A program made the position numbers and the translations under genes. The notes below the pieces were generated by a model. That model saw nothing but the letters and a program-made list of their open reading frames with translations, searched no databases and was not told the origin of the DNA. Positions 15,631 to 24,624 of a DNA stretch of 64,000 nt are shown in pieces (the first letter of the stretch is position 1; each line of letters opens with the position of its first letter). Origin of the DNA: Acetobacter tropicalis (GTDB taxonomy: Bacteria > Pseudomonadota > Alphaproteobacteria > Acetobacterales > Acetobacteraceae); NCBI RefSeq assembly GCF_001580915.1, contig NZ_LHZQ01000212.1, positions 16,571-80,570 on the forward strand. The letters are read 5' to 3'.

Positions 15631-17889
15631 TCAGAACCCCGCCTGAACGCTAATGGAAAAAGAACGCGGAGCCCCCAGCAGAATCTGCCCCGGATAACTG
15701 GTGTCTGCCCACTGCACAAAATGCTTATTGCCTATGTTATCAATCCGGCCATACACCGTAACACCCTTGTAAGCATGCCATCCTGCAAAAACATTTACCA
15801 AGGCATAATCTTTCAGGCTCAGGGTGTTGGCGTAATCCCCTTTACGCGCGGAAACATACCGTAACCCGGCCCCCAGATCGAGTGGCAGATCCGCCACCTG
15901 AGACCAAATCCCCCACAGGTTGGCCGTAACAGCCGGAACGTTGGGCACCTGATTACCAGAAGCATTCAGAGCGGCGCTGGGATGAAACGAACCATAACGT
16001 GAATAGGTGTACGCAACATTCCCGGACAGGCTCCAGTGCTGGTTCAGCACAAGATCACCCTGCCATTCCAGACCACGGGATTTCTGAACACCTGCCGTCG
16101 CCACCGTATCCGGGCCTGTTGCCACAAGCATGCGGGTGCGCCGGATATCATAAAACGACAGCGTTGTTGTAAAACGCCCGTGCCATGTGGAGGCCTTGAC
16201 CCCAATCTCGCCCTGACGGGAATGGCTCAGGCGGCTGAACTGCCCCCGGTTAGCAAGAAAAATGTTAGACCCCGGAGGATCTTCCGCCGTGGTGTAAACA
16301 CCGTAAAGACTGATATCTTTTGTCAGATCCCACACCGGGCCAATACGGAAATTGTCGGGATTGTAGTGCCCCTTGAAACTGCTGGCCGCATTGTACCCAC
16401 CGTTCTGATTGTAGTTCTGACGGTTAAGGGCAAGCCAGTCATACCGAAAACCGCCTACAATACGCAGATTATCCCGAACAGTGAGAACATCTTCCAGAAA
16501 AAGACCGGCCTGCACCATGGTTGTAGGTGATTTACGGAAAGGATATTCGCCTGCAAACGTGCCCAGCGATGTCTGCTCTGGACTGACAAGAGAGACACTA
16601 TCCGCATAGGACGCATCAGGAAAACCGCGATTACGGATAAACCGGAGATAATAGGCATCTCCGCCTAACACAAACCTGTTTTTCATGCCGAATATTTTGA
16701 AATCAAACTGCGTATGGAGGGTATCTCCTACCTGATGCTGGTTTTGATACACATAAAATCTGTCACGCCCAATCCGGCCTGGCGCGATATTGTTCCCTCC
16801 AGCATCCACCGCGCCTGTCTTGCCAATGTAGCTCAGGCTTTCGGCATTGTTCCAACGGCGCTTGGAATACACAAAATAACTGCTGTTATGAATCTGGATA
16901 GTGGGGCTTACCTGCCAGTCAAGATGCAGGGTGGGCGTTGCATTGACAGAACCCGCTCGTCCATCACGTACGTTATAATAGCGCCACAAGGACCCTCTGG
17001 TGACCCCCTGCCCCTTGGAGGAACTGAGCAAGCCGCCAACGCGCCCGCCTGTTTGTGCAAGAGAGACCAGTGGTGTGCCATAATAGGTGGAGAGACGGTC
17101 TGTCAGGTAATCCATGCTCAGGCGCGCGGTGAAACGGTTTGTTGGTTTCCACAACAGTGTGGTTGTAAAATCATCTGAATGTGGATCTGCGCCTTTTACA
17201 AACCCGTCGGATGACGTGCGGCTGAAGTCTGAGCGAATGGCAAGCGTTTTTGTAATGGGCACGGACCCACCCACACCTGCATTCCAGGTGTTGAAGCTGC
17301 CGTAGGATAAGAGCGCATTGGCATGGGCTGCATCAAAATCCGGCGTTCTGGCGCGCATGTCCACCGTGCCGCCGACTGCCCCTTGTCCGTACAGCACGGA
17401 AGAAGGACCCTTCAACACCTGCACGCTTTCCAGATTGAAGGTATTTTGGGGCCGGTTAACCATGGTTGTTGGCCCGAAATAAAGACCATCACGCAAGATG
17501 AGGATCTGGTTTCCGGTAAAGCCGCGCATCATCAACTGTGCCGGGCTACCAGGAGAACCACCGGAGGATACACCCGGCGCACTGTCCGCTGCACTTTCTG
17601 CCTGCGCATAACCACGCTGCATCATCAGATCATGCTGAATAACGTTAATGGTAGCAGGCGAATGCTGGATGGAAAGACCAAGCCGTCCACCAACACCAGC
17701 CACCGTTTTCAGGAAGGCCGTTTTCCCATGTGTGGTGATGTATTCCGCTTTTCCGGCGGATGTAACATTCTTGGAAAGAGGGCCGGTTACACTCTGTTTC
17801 TGACCAGAACCGGTTGTTTCTGCATGGCCCGCGCTCATGCAGAAAAGGCCAGACGCCATAAGCGTCACGATATAATAAACTGGTCGCAC
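15631..17889 (-). CDS. TonB-dependent receptor, FhuE/siderophore type, under cobalamin riboswitch
   Basis: Outer-membrane 22-strand barrel with plug, 752 aa. There is a signal peptide (YYIVTLMASGLFCMSAGHA), then a plug domain with INVIQHDLMMQRGY, QLMMRGFTGNQILILRDGLYFG and LESVQVLKGPSSVLYGQGAVGGTVD, and a barrel ending in aromatic Phe (ISVQAGF). These are the signatures of ferric-siderophore receptors. The start is GTG at 17889, supported by GGTGGAG 7 nt upstream. A cobalamin riboswitch lies 100 bp upstream, so despite the siderophore-like sequence it may carry a corrinoid, cobalt chelate or other B12-linked substrate. No ABC transporter or TonB genes are nearby. Confidence 0.9.
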   Translation of the reverse strand: MRPVYYIVTLMASGLFCMSAGHAETTGSGQKQSVTGPLSKNVTSAGKAEYITTHGKTAFLKTVAGVGGRLGLSIQHSPATINVIQHDLMMQRGYAQAESAADSAPGVSSGGSPGSPAQLMMRGFTGNQILILRDGLYFGPTTMVNRPQNTFNLESVQVLKGPSSVLYGQGAVGGTVDMRARTPDFDAAHANALLSYGSFNTWNAGVGGSVPITKTLAIRSDFSRTSSDGFVKGADPHSDDFTTTLLWKPTNRFTARLSMDYLTDRLSTYYGTPLVSLAQTGGRVGGLLSSSKGQGVTRGSLWRYYNVRDGRAGSVNATPTLHLDWQVSPTIQIHNSSYFVYSKRRWNNAESLSYIGKTGAVDAGGNNIAPGRIGRDRFYVYQNQHQVGDTLHTQFDFKIFGMKNRFVLGGDAYYLRFIRNRGFPDASYADSVSLVSPEQTSLGTFAGEYPFRKSPTTMVQAGLFLEDVLTVRDNLRIVGGFRYDWLALNRQNYNQNGGYNAASSFKGHYNPDNFRIGPVWDLTKDISLYGVYTTAEDPPGSNIFLANRGQFSRLSHSRQGEIGVKASTWHGRFTTTLSFYDIRRTRMLVATGPDTVATAGVQKSRGLEWQGDLVLNQHWSLSGNVAYTYSRYGSFHPSAALNASGNQVPNVPAVTANLWGIWSQVADLPLDLGAGLRYVSARKGDYANTLSLKDYALVNVFAGWHAYKGVTVYGRIDNIGNKHFVQWADTSYPGQILLGAPRSFSISVQAGF

Positions 17890-17988
17890 GGAATAGCTCC
17901 ACCAAACATCACCGCGGTGGAGACGAGAGAGCTTCGCCTCGCCCCCGAATCACCCCGTTCGGCGGCTCCGTCCGTGACTTTTCTGCAA

Positions 17989-18175
17989 TGGCAGGTCTCC
18001 TGGCTTGCTGGTCAACGGTGTGATGGATACCTTCCCGAACACCCGAAGGGGTATTCAGTGGCGTCATGTTTCCAAAAAACCTCACAGCGCACAGTTGCGG
18101 GGGCAGCACCGGCTTTTAACCGGTTTCCCTCTTAGCCTTGCAGCATCCCAGCAAGAGGAGGCTGAAGGCACCATA
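17989..18175 (-). ncRNA. Cobalamin riboswitch (FhuE-like receptor leader)
   Basis: On the minus strand the motifs occur in order: a GGTGCC 5' stem, AAGAGGGAAACCGGT, GCTGCCCCCGCAACTGTG, GACGCCACTG, TTCGGGAAGG and the B12 box AAGCCAGGAGACCTGCC. About 100 bp separate it from the GTG start of the receptor gene. It faces away from the plus-strand riboswitch at 18.3 kb, with only about 130 bp between the two 5' ends. Confidence 0.95.
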
Positions 18176-18304
18176 GCGATTGGCTGATAGACACAAACCC
18201 GTGAATTTTGTCAACGTGCGCGACATTTTTCCGAGCACTTCCCCAGTCTGCAAAGAATATTGCGGACTGCCCCATTTGTGTGCATTAGTTTGCTCACTTG
18301 TCGA

Positions 18305-18488
18305 CAGTCCCGTGCGAACGGGCGAACAGGGAATGCCGTACGCCTTAGAGACCAAAGGCAAGTCGGCAGCTGCTCCCGCAACTGTATGCGGTATGGGTCT
18401 GATTTTTCCGCTGTAAAAGCGGGCCACTGGTGTCACCACCGGGAAGGCTGAATCAGAACCGATTATCCGCGAGCCAGGAGACCTGCTG
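18305..18488 (+). ncRNA. Cobalamin riboswitch (BtuB/PepSY operon leader)
   Basis: Plus-strand element with GTCCCGTGCGAACGGGC, ACAGGGAATGCCGT, GCTGCTCCCGCAACTGTA, GGGCCACTG, CCGGGAAGG and the B12 box AGCCAGGAGACCTGCT. The sequence right after it (CGGGCGGGATGTACCG) matches the trailer of the riboswitch at 14.1 kb. It precedes a short Cys-rich ORF, a 137-aa gene, the BtuB-like receptor and the PepSY protein. Confidence 0.95.
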
Positions 18489-18547
18489 TCGTCGTCTGAC
18501 CGTGCCGCCGGGCGGGATGTACCGGAGGCTGGAGAGCGTACTGTGCA

Positions 18548-18610
18548 ATGTGCCGCTGTGTGGTGTCTGTCTCATGCCTTGAAAAACGCAAGGCTTTGTT
18601 CCTGCTTTAG
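18548..18610 (+). CDS. Possible 20-aa Cys-rich leader peptide
   Basis: A short frame starting MCRCVVSVSC lies 60 bp after the riboswitch and 22 bp before the next gene, with GGAGAG about 11 nt upstream. Like the frame after the 14.1-kb riboswitch it is Cys-rich at its start. It may be a translated leader peptide; chance is not excluded for so short a frame. Confidence 0.25.
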   Translation: MCRCVVSVSCLEKRKALFLL

Positions 18611-18632
18611 CTGGCGGGGAGATTTCTGAGAG

Positions 18633-19046
18633 ATGATACTCGGTTTTCCTTCTCCACCCCGCGCCCGCACACCGCATGATGGTCTGCATCCGCTGGTGCG
18701 CACCATGATTGAACGCTGCCCGTCCCGTACGGATGCGCTCAGGGCAGCCCTTATGGCGCACATGCCACCGCCCAATACAGAACCGGACATTGTTCAAAGC
18801 GGTTACAGCATTTTTATGAAAACCTTCGGCCCCTGCCCCCGCCCATACCAAGACAGAGGCACTGCACTGGAAGCGGCTTTTCGGCCCATGCTGGCCCATG
18901 CCCTTGATCTTCTGGACGCGCTACCGCCCAAGCTGGCCTTTCAGACCACGAAAGACGCAGAGCATATTGTGCAGACATATGTCACGGTGCACTGGACAGT
19001 TGGGGCCAGAGCCGCCGCCATGGCGCTTTATGATGGCGTGACCTGA
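18633..19046 (+). CDS. Hypothetical protein, riboswitch-controlled
   Basis: Unrecognised 137-aa protein, first sizeable gene after the plus-strand cobalamin riboswitch. It has no signal peptide or obvious membrane span. It is rich in Pro and Ala, with scattered Cys/His (IERCPSRTDAL, MAHMPPPN, FGPCPRPYQD, VTVHWTVGARAA). GGGGAG and GAGAG lie upstream of the ATG. It ends 63 bp before the BtuB-like gene, so the three probably share a transcript. A cytosolic corrinoid- or metal-handling accessory is possible, but nothing in the sequence proves it. Confidence 0.6.
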   Translation: MILGFPSPPRARTPHDGLHPLVRTMIERCPSRTDALRAALMAHMPPPNTEPDIVQSGYSIFMKTFGPCPRPYQDRGTALEAAFRPMLAHALDLLDALPPKLAFQTTKDAEHIVQTYVTVHWTVGARAAAMALYDGVT

Positions 19047-19109
19047 ACCACGTTCTCTGATCCTGTCACGCATTTCCCGTTAAACTGCCTTGCTCCGGTT
19101 GCTCCCCTC

Positions 19110-21176
19110 ATGCCCGCACCCCGTTTTATCAGCCTCACCTTTCTGGTGTGGTTCCTTACTTCTGGCACTTTGCTGGCCGCAGAAAACACCGCCCCTTCCG
19201 CCATGCCGGCACACGTGACAAAAAATAAATATGGTTCCAAAAAGAAGAGACTACAGCATGAACATCTGACTGTGGTGGGGCATTCTCTTGAAGACACGCT
19301 CCCTGAACACCTTGCCCGCTCAGGGGTAAAAGTGGATGTTGTTCGGGCGCAAGCCATACGCAACGGAAACTATGTTGATGTGGCTCAGGCTCTCTCCGCC
19401 CTCGCGCCCTCCATGTCCGTCGCGCTCAAGAATGGTCCTTTCGATTACGCGGATGTTTCCCTTATGGGCTCACGCACCGAAGATGTGCTCTGGTTAGTGG
19501 ACGGGGTGCGGATCAACAACCGCCTCTACGGTAGCACCCCGCCCCTTGATACACTGCCAGCCGCCATTGTTGACAGAATTGAAATTCTGGATGGAGGCCA
19601 GTCCCTTTTTTATGGCACGCAGGCCGTAGCGGGGGCGGTGAATATTGTTACCCGTCCTTTTTCCGATCATCTCACCGGCCAGATAACCGCATCTGGAGAC
19701 AGCAACACCGGCAGACATCTTGACGGGTATCTGGCCAATGCGATTGGGAAACATCGTTTTGTTGTCTATGCCTCGGGGGACGGAACAGACGGCTATCGCG
19801 CGTTTCGGAAACAGGATTATCAGCCTAGCGCAACACATCGGGACCGTAAATATTCCGTTTATACCGTTGGCGCAAAATACAATGTGGACATTACGTCAAA
19901 ACTCAATCTGACAGCCACCTACCAGCATACCATTGCCAACTTGGACTATGCCCGCCCTTACCGGGTGGCAAAAAATACAAATGACCGGGTGGAAGATCTT
20001 GCCACGCTCAAACTGGATTTTCATCCGCTGGAGCGTCTGAATTTCTATGTGAAAGGGTATTACCATAACTGGGATACCCATTATGACACGATTTATAATG
20101 ATCTAAAGCACCCCGGCCAGCGTGATGTGCTCTACCGCAATGCCTATTGGGGGTATGAAGATTACGGCGTCAATGTGCTTGGGCGCGCCATCCTGCATCG
20201 GGGGCTGGAAGCATGGTTCGGCTATGACATGCAACGCTATGGGGGGCAGGACAACGTTCTGCGTATTCTTCCGCAAACGGAAATGACCAACGCAGGCTTT
20301 GCACAACTCAGAATGACCCCAGATCTGCTTCCTCATGCCCATATTGCCGCGGGTTTCCGTTACAACAGCCCCACTACCGGACGCTCAGCCACAATCTGGA
20401 ATGTGGTAGGGCGATATGATCTCCCCTTCAATCTGTATGCAAGAGGTGAAGTGGGCACCAACTTCCGCCTGCCGACGGCTGAAGAACTGTTTGCTGATGA
20501 TCCGCAGGATGAAAGAGGCAACCCGAACCTCAAACCCGAAAGAAGCCTGAGTGCCAATTTCTCCCTTGGCCAACGCCTGCAAAGTGGCCGTTTTGGAATA
20601 CACTGGGACCTGACAGGCTTTGTTCGGCGGATTGATAATCTGATTGACTACACAACCTTTGATGAAAAAACCGGCCAGGAGGTTTTTGGTAACGAGAACG
20701 GAACCGTACATGTGAACGGTGTCAGCATTTCAGGGGGAATGGAATTCAACCATAGTTTTTCATGGGACACCGCCTTTACATGGAACCACGCCCGCCAGAA
20801 TAACGGGTTGCAAATGGTGCAGATTCCCCGCAGCCTCGTTAAAACCAGTCTGGATTACCACCCAAAGGATCTGCCTTTTGGGTTAACCGCAACATTTGTT
20901 TATACGGGGTCACAATATATCTCTGTTTCGGGGCAGAGAATAAACTATGGCAATTACCCTGTTCTGAATGTGTCGGGCCGTTATTATATTGATAAGGAGC
21001 GCCACCACACCTTGAATTTCAGCATTCAGAATCTGACTGGCGCGGAATACGGCAGACCAAGCCGTGGATGCAAAGATACATCGACTGATGGTCCGTACGG
21101 ATGCTCCCTCCCTTATCGGTATGTTTCTCTTGGGTGGCCACGCACGTTTCAGCTTGCCTATACCTATCGGTTCTGA
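19110..21176 (+). CDS. TonB-dependent receptor, BtuB-like
   Basis: Outer-membrane receptor of the vitamin B12 type, 688 aa. The signal peptide is FISLTFLVWFLTSGTLLAA. The plug has VVRAQAIRNGNYVDVAQALSAL, DVSLMGSRTEDVLWLVDGVRINN and IVDRIEILDGGQSLFYGTQAVAGAVNIVTR. The barrel includes NFRLPTAEELFADDPQDERGNPNLKPERS and a C-terminal Phe (TYRF). Its sequence and its place downstream of a cobalamin riboswitch support corrinoid uptake. It carries an internal GCKDTSTDGPYGC loop near the C-terminus, possibly disulfide-bonded. Its stop overlaps the start of the PepSY gene (TGATG), so translation is coupled. No btuCDF genes are nearby. Confidence 0.9.
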   Translation: MPAPRFISLTFLVWFLTSGTLLAAENTAPSAMPAHVTKNKYGSKKKRLQHEHLTVVGHSLEDTLPEHLARSGVKVDVVRAQAIRNGNYVDVAQALSALAPSMSVALKNGPFDYADVSLMGSRTEDVLWLVDGVRINNRLYGSTPPLDTLPAAIVDRIEILDGGQSLFYGTQAVAGAVNIVTRPFSDHLTGQITASGDSNTGRHLDGYLANAIGKHRFVVYASGDGTDGYRAFRKQDYQPSATHRDRKYSVYTVGAKYNVDITSKLNLTATYQHTIANLDYARPYRVAKNTNDRVEDLATLKLDFHPLERLNFYVKGYYHNWDTHYDTIYNDLKHPGQRDVLYRNAYWGYEDYGVNVLGRAILHRGLEAWFGYDMQRYGGQDNVLRILPQTEMTNAGFAQLRMTPDLLPHAHIAAGFRYNSPTTGRSATIWNVVGRYDLPFNLYARGEVGTNFRLPTAEELFADDPQDERGNPNLKPERSLSANFSLGQRLQSGRFGIHWDLTGFVRRIDNLIDYTTFDEKTGQEVFGNENGTVHVNGVSISGGMEFNHSFSWDTAFTWNHARQNNGLQMVQIPRSLVKTSLDYHPKDLPFGLTATFVYTGSQYISVSGQRINYGNYPVLNVSGRYYIDKERHHTLNFSIQNLTGAEYGRPSRGCKDTSTDGPYGCSLPYRYVSLGWPRTFQLAYTYRF

Positions 21177-22657
21177 TGCCCAGATTACCAAAATTGGCTT
21201 TACGCACCTTATATCTTACCCACAGGTGGACCGGAATCTGCATGGGCCTGCTTATGGTTTTATGGTGCGCTTCTGGCATTGTCATGCTCTGGCACGGATG
21301 GCCGCAACCGGATGAGAAAGCCCAGCAGGCCGTTTATGCTCCACTGCATCTGCCGGATACTCTGCCTGATATTCCCAGCCTGAGCGCGCCCAATGCTCAG
21401 TTCCGTGGGTTTCGCCTTGCCTCGATTGGAGATGAACCTGTTCTGACCCTCTATCCAGCCAAGGGTTCATCCTTCGCAGTTGATTTAAGGACAGGACACA
21501 CTGGAACAATTACCCCAGAAAACGCCAGCGTCAGCGCTCGACGCTATGCGCAGGCCACCGGCACCTATCAGGAACCCGTTTTTGATGGAACCACCACGGA
21601 TGACCAATGGGTGCTGGATACGCATGGACGGCAGGATGGTTTTCACCGCTACCGCTTTGAAGATGTATCAAGAACTTATCTCTATGTTTCTCGCCTGACA
21701 GGCGATGTTGTGCAGGCCACCACGGCAGCATCGCGGCGCTGGGCTTGGGTTGGTGCCATTCCTCACTGGCTGTACCCGGCACTATTACGCAGGCACCCCG
21801 CCCTATGGCAGCAGGTTGTTATTGTTTTTTCGGGCATAGGCGTGTTCCTGACCATAACCGGGCTTTTGGTGGGGGTTTTACGCCTGCGCCGTAAATGGCC
21901 GTTTTCCTATTATCGACGCTGGCATCTTGTCCACCATCTTGGCGGCACAGTATTTGGCCTTCTGGCGTTATCCTGGATTACAACAGGATTACTGACCATG
22001 AACCCGGCTGGACTTTTTGAAAGTGAGCAGGCTCTTCTCTACCCGCAACGTGTGAGTGGCGCTGTGAATGGGCGCACTATTCAAACATTTCTTCAGAAAT
22101 TCATCACCACCCACCCATCCGCATGGACGCAGGTTCAGGGCGTGGTTCTGGCCGACAAAGTGTCATTACGTGTTGAAAAAAGAGACGGTCAGTCCGAGCG
22201 TTTGACCGCACAGCTTCAACCGGAACGTCTGACACCAGACATGCTGGAGAAGGCCCTCCACCAGCGGCATGTTCTTTCCCCACAGTCTGACCTCTCCCTC
22301 ATAACGCGGCCCGATGCCTATTATTTTAACCATGCCACACGCATCCGCACCTTCCCCGTTCTGAAAGGGACCGCGCCTGATGGCACGCTTCTCTACCTGA
22401 ACGCGCAAACCGGAGAACTGGTCGCAGCGTTTGATACCCCCGCCAAACAATCCCGATGGATTGTTTACGGGCTGCATGACCTTGACCTATGGGAGTGGCT
22501 CCGCAAACCGGTTGCAAGATGGACTATTGTTTTTCCACTCCTATGCGGCGTCCTGCTGATTTACCTTTCAGGCGTTATCATTGCCGCCAAACGCCTGAAG
22601 TGGAAAATGGGCAGAAGAACAAGTTCATCAGGACAAAAAAACCTGATTAAATCATGA
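21176..22657 (+). CDS. PepSY-associated transmembrane protein
   Basis: Inner-membrane protein of the PepSY-TM family, 493 aa. It has an N-terminal span (LYLTHRWTGICMGLLMVLWCASGIVMLWHG), a large extracytoplasmic domain with PepSY-like segments (ELVAAFDTP, RVEKRDGQSERL), central spans (VVIVFSGIGVFLTITGLLVGVL; GGTVFGLLALSWITTGLLTMNPAG) and a last span (FPLLCGVLLIYLSGVIIAAKRL). Conserved His in 'LTHRWTG' and 'HLVHHLGG' are typical of this heme/metal-reductase-like family, which often sits beside TonB receptors and may reduce the imported metal complex. The ATG at 21176 overlaps the receptor stop. Confidence 0.85.
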   Translation: MPRLPKLALRTLYLTHRWTGICMGLLMVLWCASGIVMLWHGWPQPDEKAQQAVYAPLHLPDTLPDIPSLSAPNAQFRGFRLASIGDEPVLTLYPAKGSSFAVDLRTGHTGTITPENASVSARRYAQATGTYQEPVFDGTTTDDQWVLDTHGRQDGFHRYRFEDVSRTYLYVSRLTGDVVQATTAASRRWAWVGAIPHWLYPALLRRHPALWQQVVIVFSGIGVFLTITGLLVGVLRLRRKWPFSYYRRWHLVHHLGGTVFGLLALSWITTGLLTMNPAGLFESEQALLYPQRVSGAVNGRTIQTFLQKFITTHPSAWTQVQGVVLADKVSLRVEKRDGQSERLTAQLQPERLTPDMLEKALHQRHVLSPQSDLSLITRPDAYYFNHATRIRTFPVLKGTAPDGTLLYLNAQTGELVAAFDTPAKQSRWIVYGLHDLDLWEWLRKPVARWTIVFPLLCGVLLIYLSGVIIAAKRLKWKMGRRTSSSGQKNLIKS

Positions 22658-22792
22658 TTTCCTGCAAGTTATATCCGTAAGGGATCATCAGCATAGCTCC
22701 TCGCTCTCCAGCAACATCCAGGGAAGAAACAAGGAGTGCCTACATTTCTATCAAGCGTAGCGCATGACGACGCCACGCACCCGGTATAACAG

Positions 22793-23572
22793 TTATTGCA
22801 GCACCTTTTTCTGCTGTTGGGAAACAGGTTGCCTGTCCAGTAAAATGCCTTGTGCCAAACGGTCGAGAAACAACAGACCATCCAGCCAGCAACCAATCTC
22901 ACTGTGGTTGCCTATATGCCCAACACGCCCGGCATCCACAAAAGTGGCCCCCCAATAGCGCGCCAGAAAGCGGGCTCGGCGGACACTCAGCCATGGGTCA
23001 TTTCTGCTGGCCACAACAAGGGCCGGAAAAGGCAGGTGAGATAACGGAACGGGGCTAAAAGCTTCCACCCGATGCGCATCTTCCTGCGGGCTGTTCTCCA
23101 CGTCCGCCGGGGCCACCAGAAGCGCCCCGGCCACCTTTGACAGAAGCCCTTTGTGGGCAGCATGCACAACCACAATACTGCCAAGACTGTGCGCCACAAG
23201 CAGAACAGGCTTTTTGCTACGGGCTACGGCGCTGGCAAGCTTTTTCAGCCAGCCATCATAAGAAGGCTTGGTCCAGTTTTCCTGCCGCACACGCCGTACA
23301 GCACAGTTATTCTGCGTAAACACCTTCTGCCAGCGAGATTGCCAATGCTTCGGCCCCGAACCATCCAACCCGGGCACAATCACAACCTCAAATGGGGCCA
23401 GGGAATAAGAAAGATGATGAAACACATCTTCCGGATCTGTGCTGATATCCCACAGTTTCCGCTCAATATGGCGGAGCGCTGTATGGTACGCAGCATTATC
23501 CCAAGGGGTGGCGGGAGATGACACGCGCTTTTCTCCCGCAGCATAAGTCAGGGGCTCATTCTTGTTCATCAC
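22793..23572 (-). CDS. Alpha/beta hydrolase, RBBP9/YdeN-like
   Basis: Serine hydrolase of the RBBP9/YdeN family, 259 aa. The family opening VIVPGLDGSGPKHWQSRWQK lies near residues 64-83, the nucleophile elbow is AHSLGS (Ser129), the acid is probably in SRNDPW, and the catalytic His in VGHIGN. An extra N-terminal segment of about 60 residues precedes the hydrolase core, longer than usual. No signal peptide, so cytosolic. It starts 33 bp after the peroxiredoxin stop on the same strand and probably shares its transcript. Substrate unknown. Confidence 0.85.
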   Translation of the reverse strand: MMNKNEPLTYAAGEKRVSSPATPWDNAAYHTALRHIERKLWDISTDPEDVFHHLSYSLAPFEVVIVPGLDGSGPKHWQSRWQKVFTQNNCAVRRVRQENWTKPSYDGWLKKLASAVARSKKPVLLVAHSLGSIVVVHAAHKGLLSKVAGALLVAPADVENSPQEDAHRVEAFSPVPLSHLPFPALVVASRNDPWLSVRRARFLARYWGATFVDAGRVGHIGNHSEIGCWLDGLLFLDRLAQGILLDRQPVSQQQKKVLQ

Positions 23573-23605
23573 AGAATGCCTTGCGTTATCGGGCGGAACC
23601 GAAAA

Positions 23606-24262
23606 TCAGGGAACGGACGGTGTTTTGTGGTCTGCGGAAAGTTTGACCAACCGCAAATAGGGCTTGAGTGCCTTCCACCCTTGCGGAAACAGTTTCCGAG
23701 CCTCGTCATCACTCACGGATGGCGCAATAATCACCTCTTCACCCGCGCGCCAATCAGCAGGTGTGGTGACTTTCTGGCTGTCTGTCAGTTGCAGACTATC
23801 CAGCACACGCAAAATCTCATCAAAATTCCGCCCGGCTGAGGGAGGATACGTCAGTGTGAGTCTGATTTTCTTGTTTGGATCAATAATGAAAACACTCCGG
23901 ACCGTTACTTTCGGGTCGGCTTCCGGGTGGATCATGCCATATAGGGTCGCCACCTTTTTATCGGCATCTGCCAGAATGGGGAAATCAACCGTGCTGCCCT
24001 GCGTTTCGGCAATATCGGCTTCCCATGCGTTATGATCTTTCAGTTCATCCACAGACAAGCCCAGAACCTTTGTGTTCCGCCTGGCCCATGCTGGTGCAAG
24101 ACGAGCCACCGCCCCCAGTTCCGTTGTGCAGACAGGCGTAAAATCCTTGGGGTGACTGAACAGAATACCCCAGCCAGACCCAAGCCATGAATGAAAATGA
24201 ATAGGCCCTTGTGTGCTGTCCTGCACAAAATCCGGGGCCGTTTGTCCGAGTTGAATGGTCAT
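23606..24262 (-). CDS. 1-Cys peroxiredoxin (Prx6 family)
   Basis: Thiol peroxidase that reduces H2O2, organic hydroperoxides or peroxynitrite in the cytosol. The peroxidatic motif is DFTPVCTTE with Cys45, following the typical opening APDFVQDSTQGPIHFHSWLG. The long C-terminal arm of Prx6-type enzymes is present (TPADWRAGEEVIIAPSVSDDEARKLFPQGW). Length 218 aa fits. No resolving Cys is visible downstream, consistent with a 1-Cys mechanism. A hydrolase gene follows. The upstream region, shared with a divergent tiny ORF pair, is A/T-rich. Confidence 0.94.
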   Translation of the reverse strand: MTIQLGQTAPDFVQDSTQGPIHFHSWLGSGWGILFSHPKDFTPVCTTELGAVARLAPAWARRNTKVLGLSVDELKDHNAWEADIAETQGSTVDFPILADADKKVATLYGMIHPEADPKVTVRSVFIIDPNKKIRLTLTYPPSAGRNFDEILRVLDSLQLTDSQKVTTPADWRAGEEVIIAPSVSDDEARKLFPQGWKALKPYLRLVKLSADHKTPSVP

Positions 24263-24391
24263 ATCCGCCGCTCCAAATCACATCAGGAAATATGAAATAA
24301 GTTAACCACATATTTTTGTCGTTGTAAAAATTATAATTCAATATATTTAAGTGGATTGAGAGAGGGAGAGTCTTACCCACAGGAGGCTCTT

Positions 24392-24505
24392 ATGGCTTAT
24401 TCTGAGCAAAGGGAACGCGTGTATGCTGAAAACAGCACTTTGGCCGGGAATTGTCGTGGTCAGTTTCTTGCTTGTGGCAAGTGGTTTGGTTGCATCCCAA
24501 CCTGA
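24392..24505 (+). CDS. Possible 37-aa peptide with ideal ribosome binding site
   Basis: A frame starting MAYSEQRERVY has a perfect AGGAGG placed 5 nt before its ATG, far better than most sites in the window. It overlaps the next, hydrophobic 58-aa frame in a different phase. No family recognised. It could be a leader peptide that couples or gates translation of the second frame. Confidence 0.35.
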   Translation: MAYSEQRERVYAENSTLAGNCRGQFLACGKWFGCIPT

Positions 24506-24599
24506 TGCAAAATCAGCCATGCTCTCTCTTTCTCAAGCCACATCATGCCTGTTTCAGTATGACGTGGTACAAACCACGTTTGAAACCGCAGCACGCTAA
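24423..24599 (+). CDS. Small membrane or exported protein, 58 aa
   Basis: The frame begins MLKTALWPGIVVVSFLLVAS, a textbook signal anchor or signal peptide, followed by about 35 polar residues ending TFETAAR with one Cys. It would be inserted in the inner membrane or exported. It lies convergent with the MFS gene and divergent from the peroxiredoxin. Its own ribosome binding site is weak (GGGAACG), so it may depend on translation of the overlapping upstream frame. No family recognised. Confidence 0.4.
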   Translation: MLKTALWPGIVVVSFLLVASGLVASQPDAKSAMLSLSQATSCLFQYDVVQTTFETAAR

Positions 24600-24624
24600 G
24601 AAGAGCGGACTGAAGTGTGTGCTT

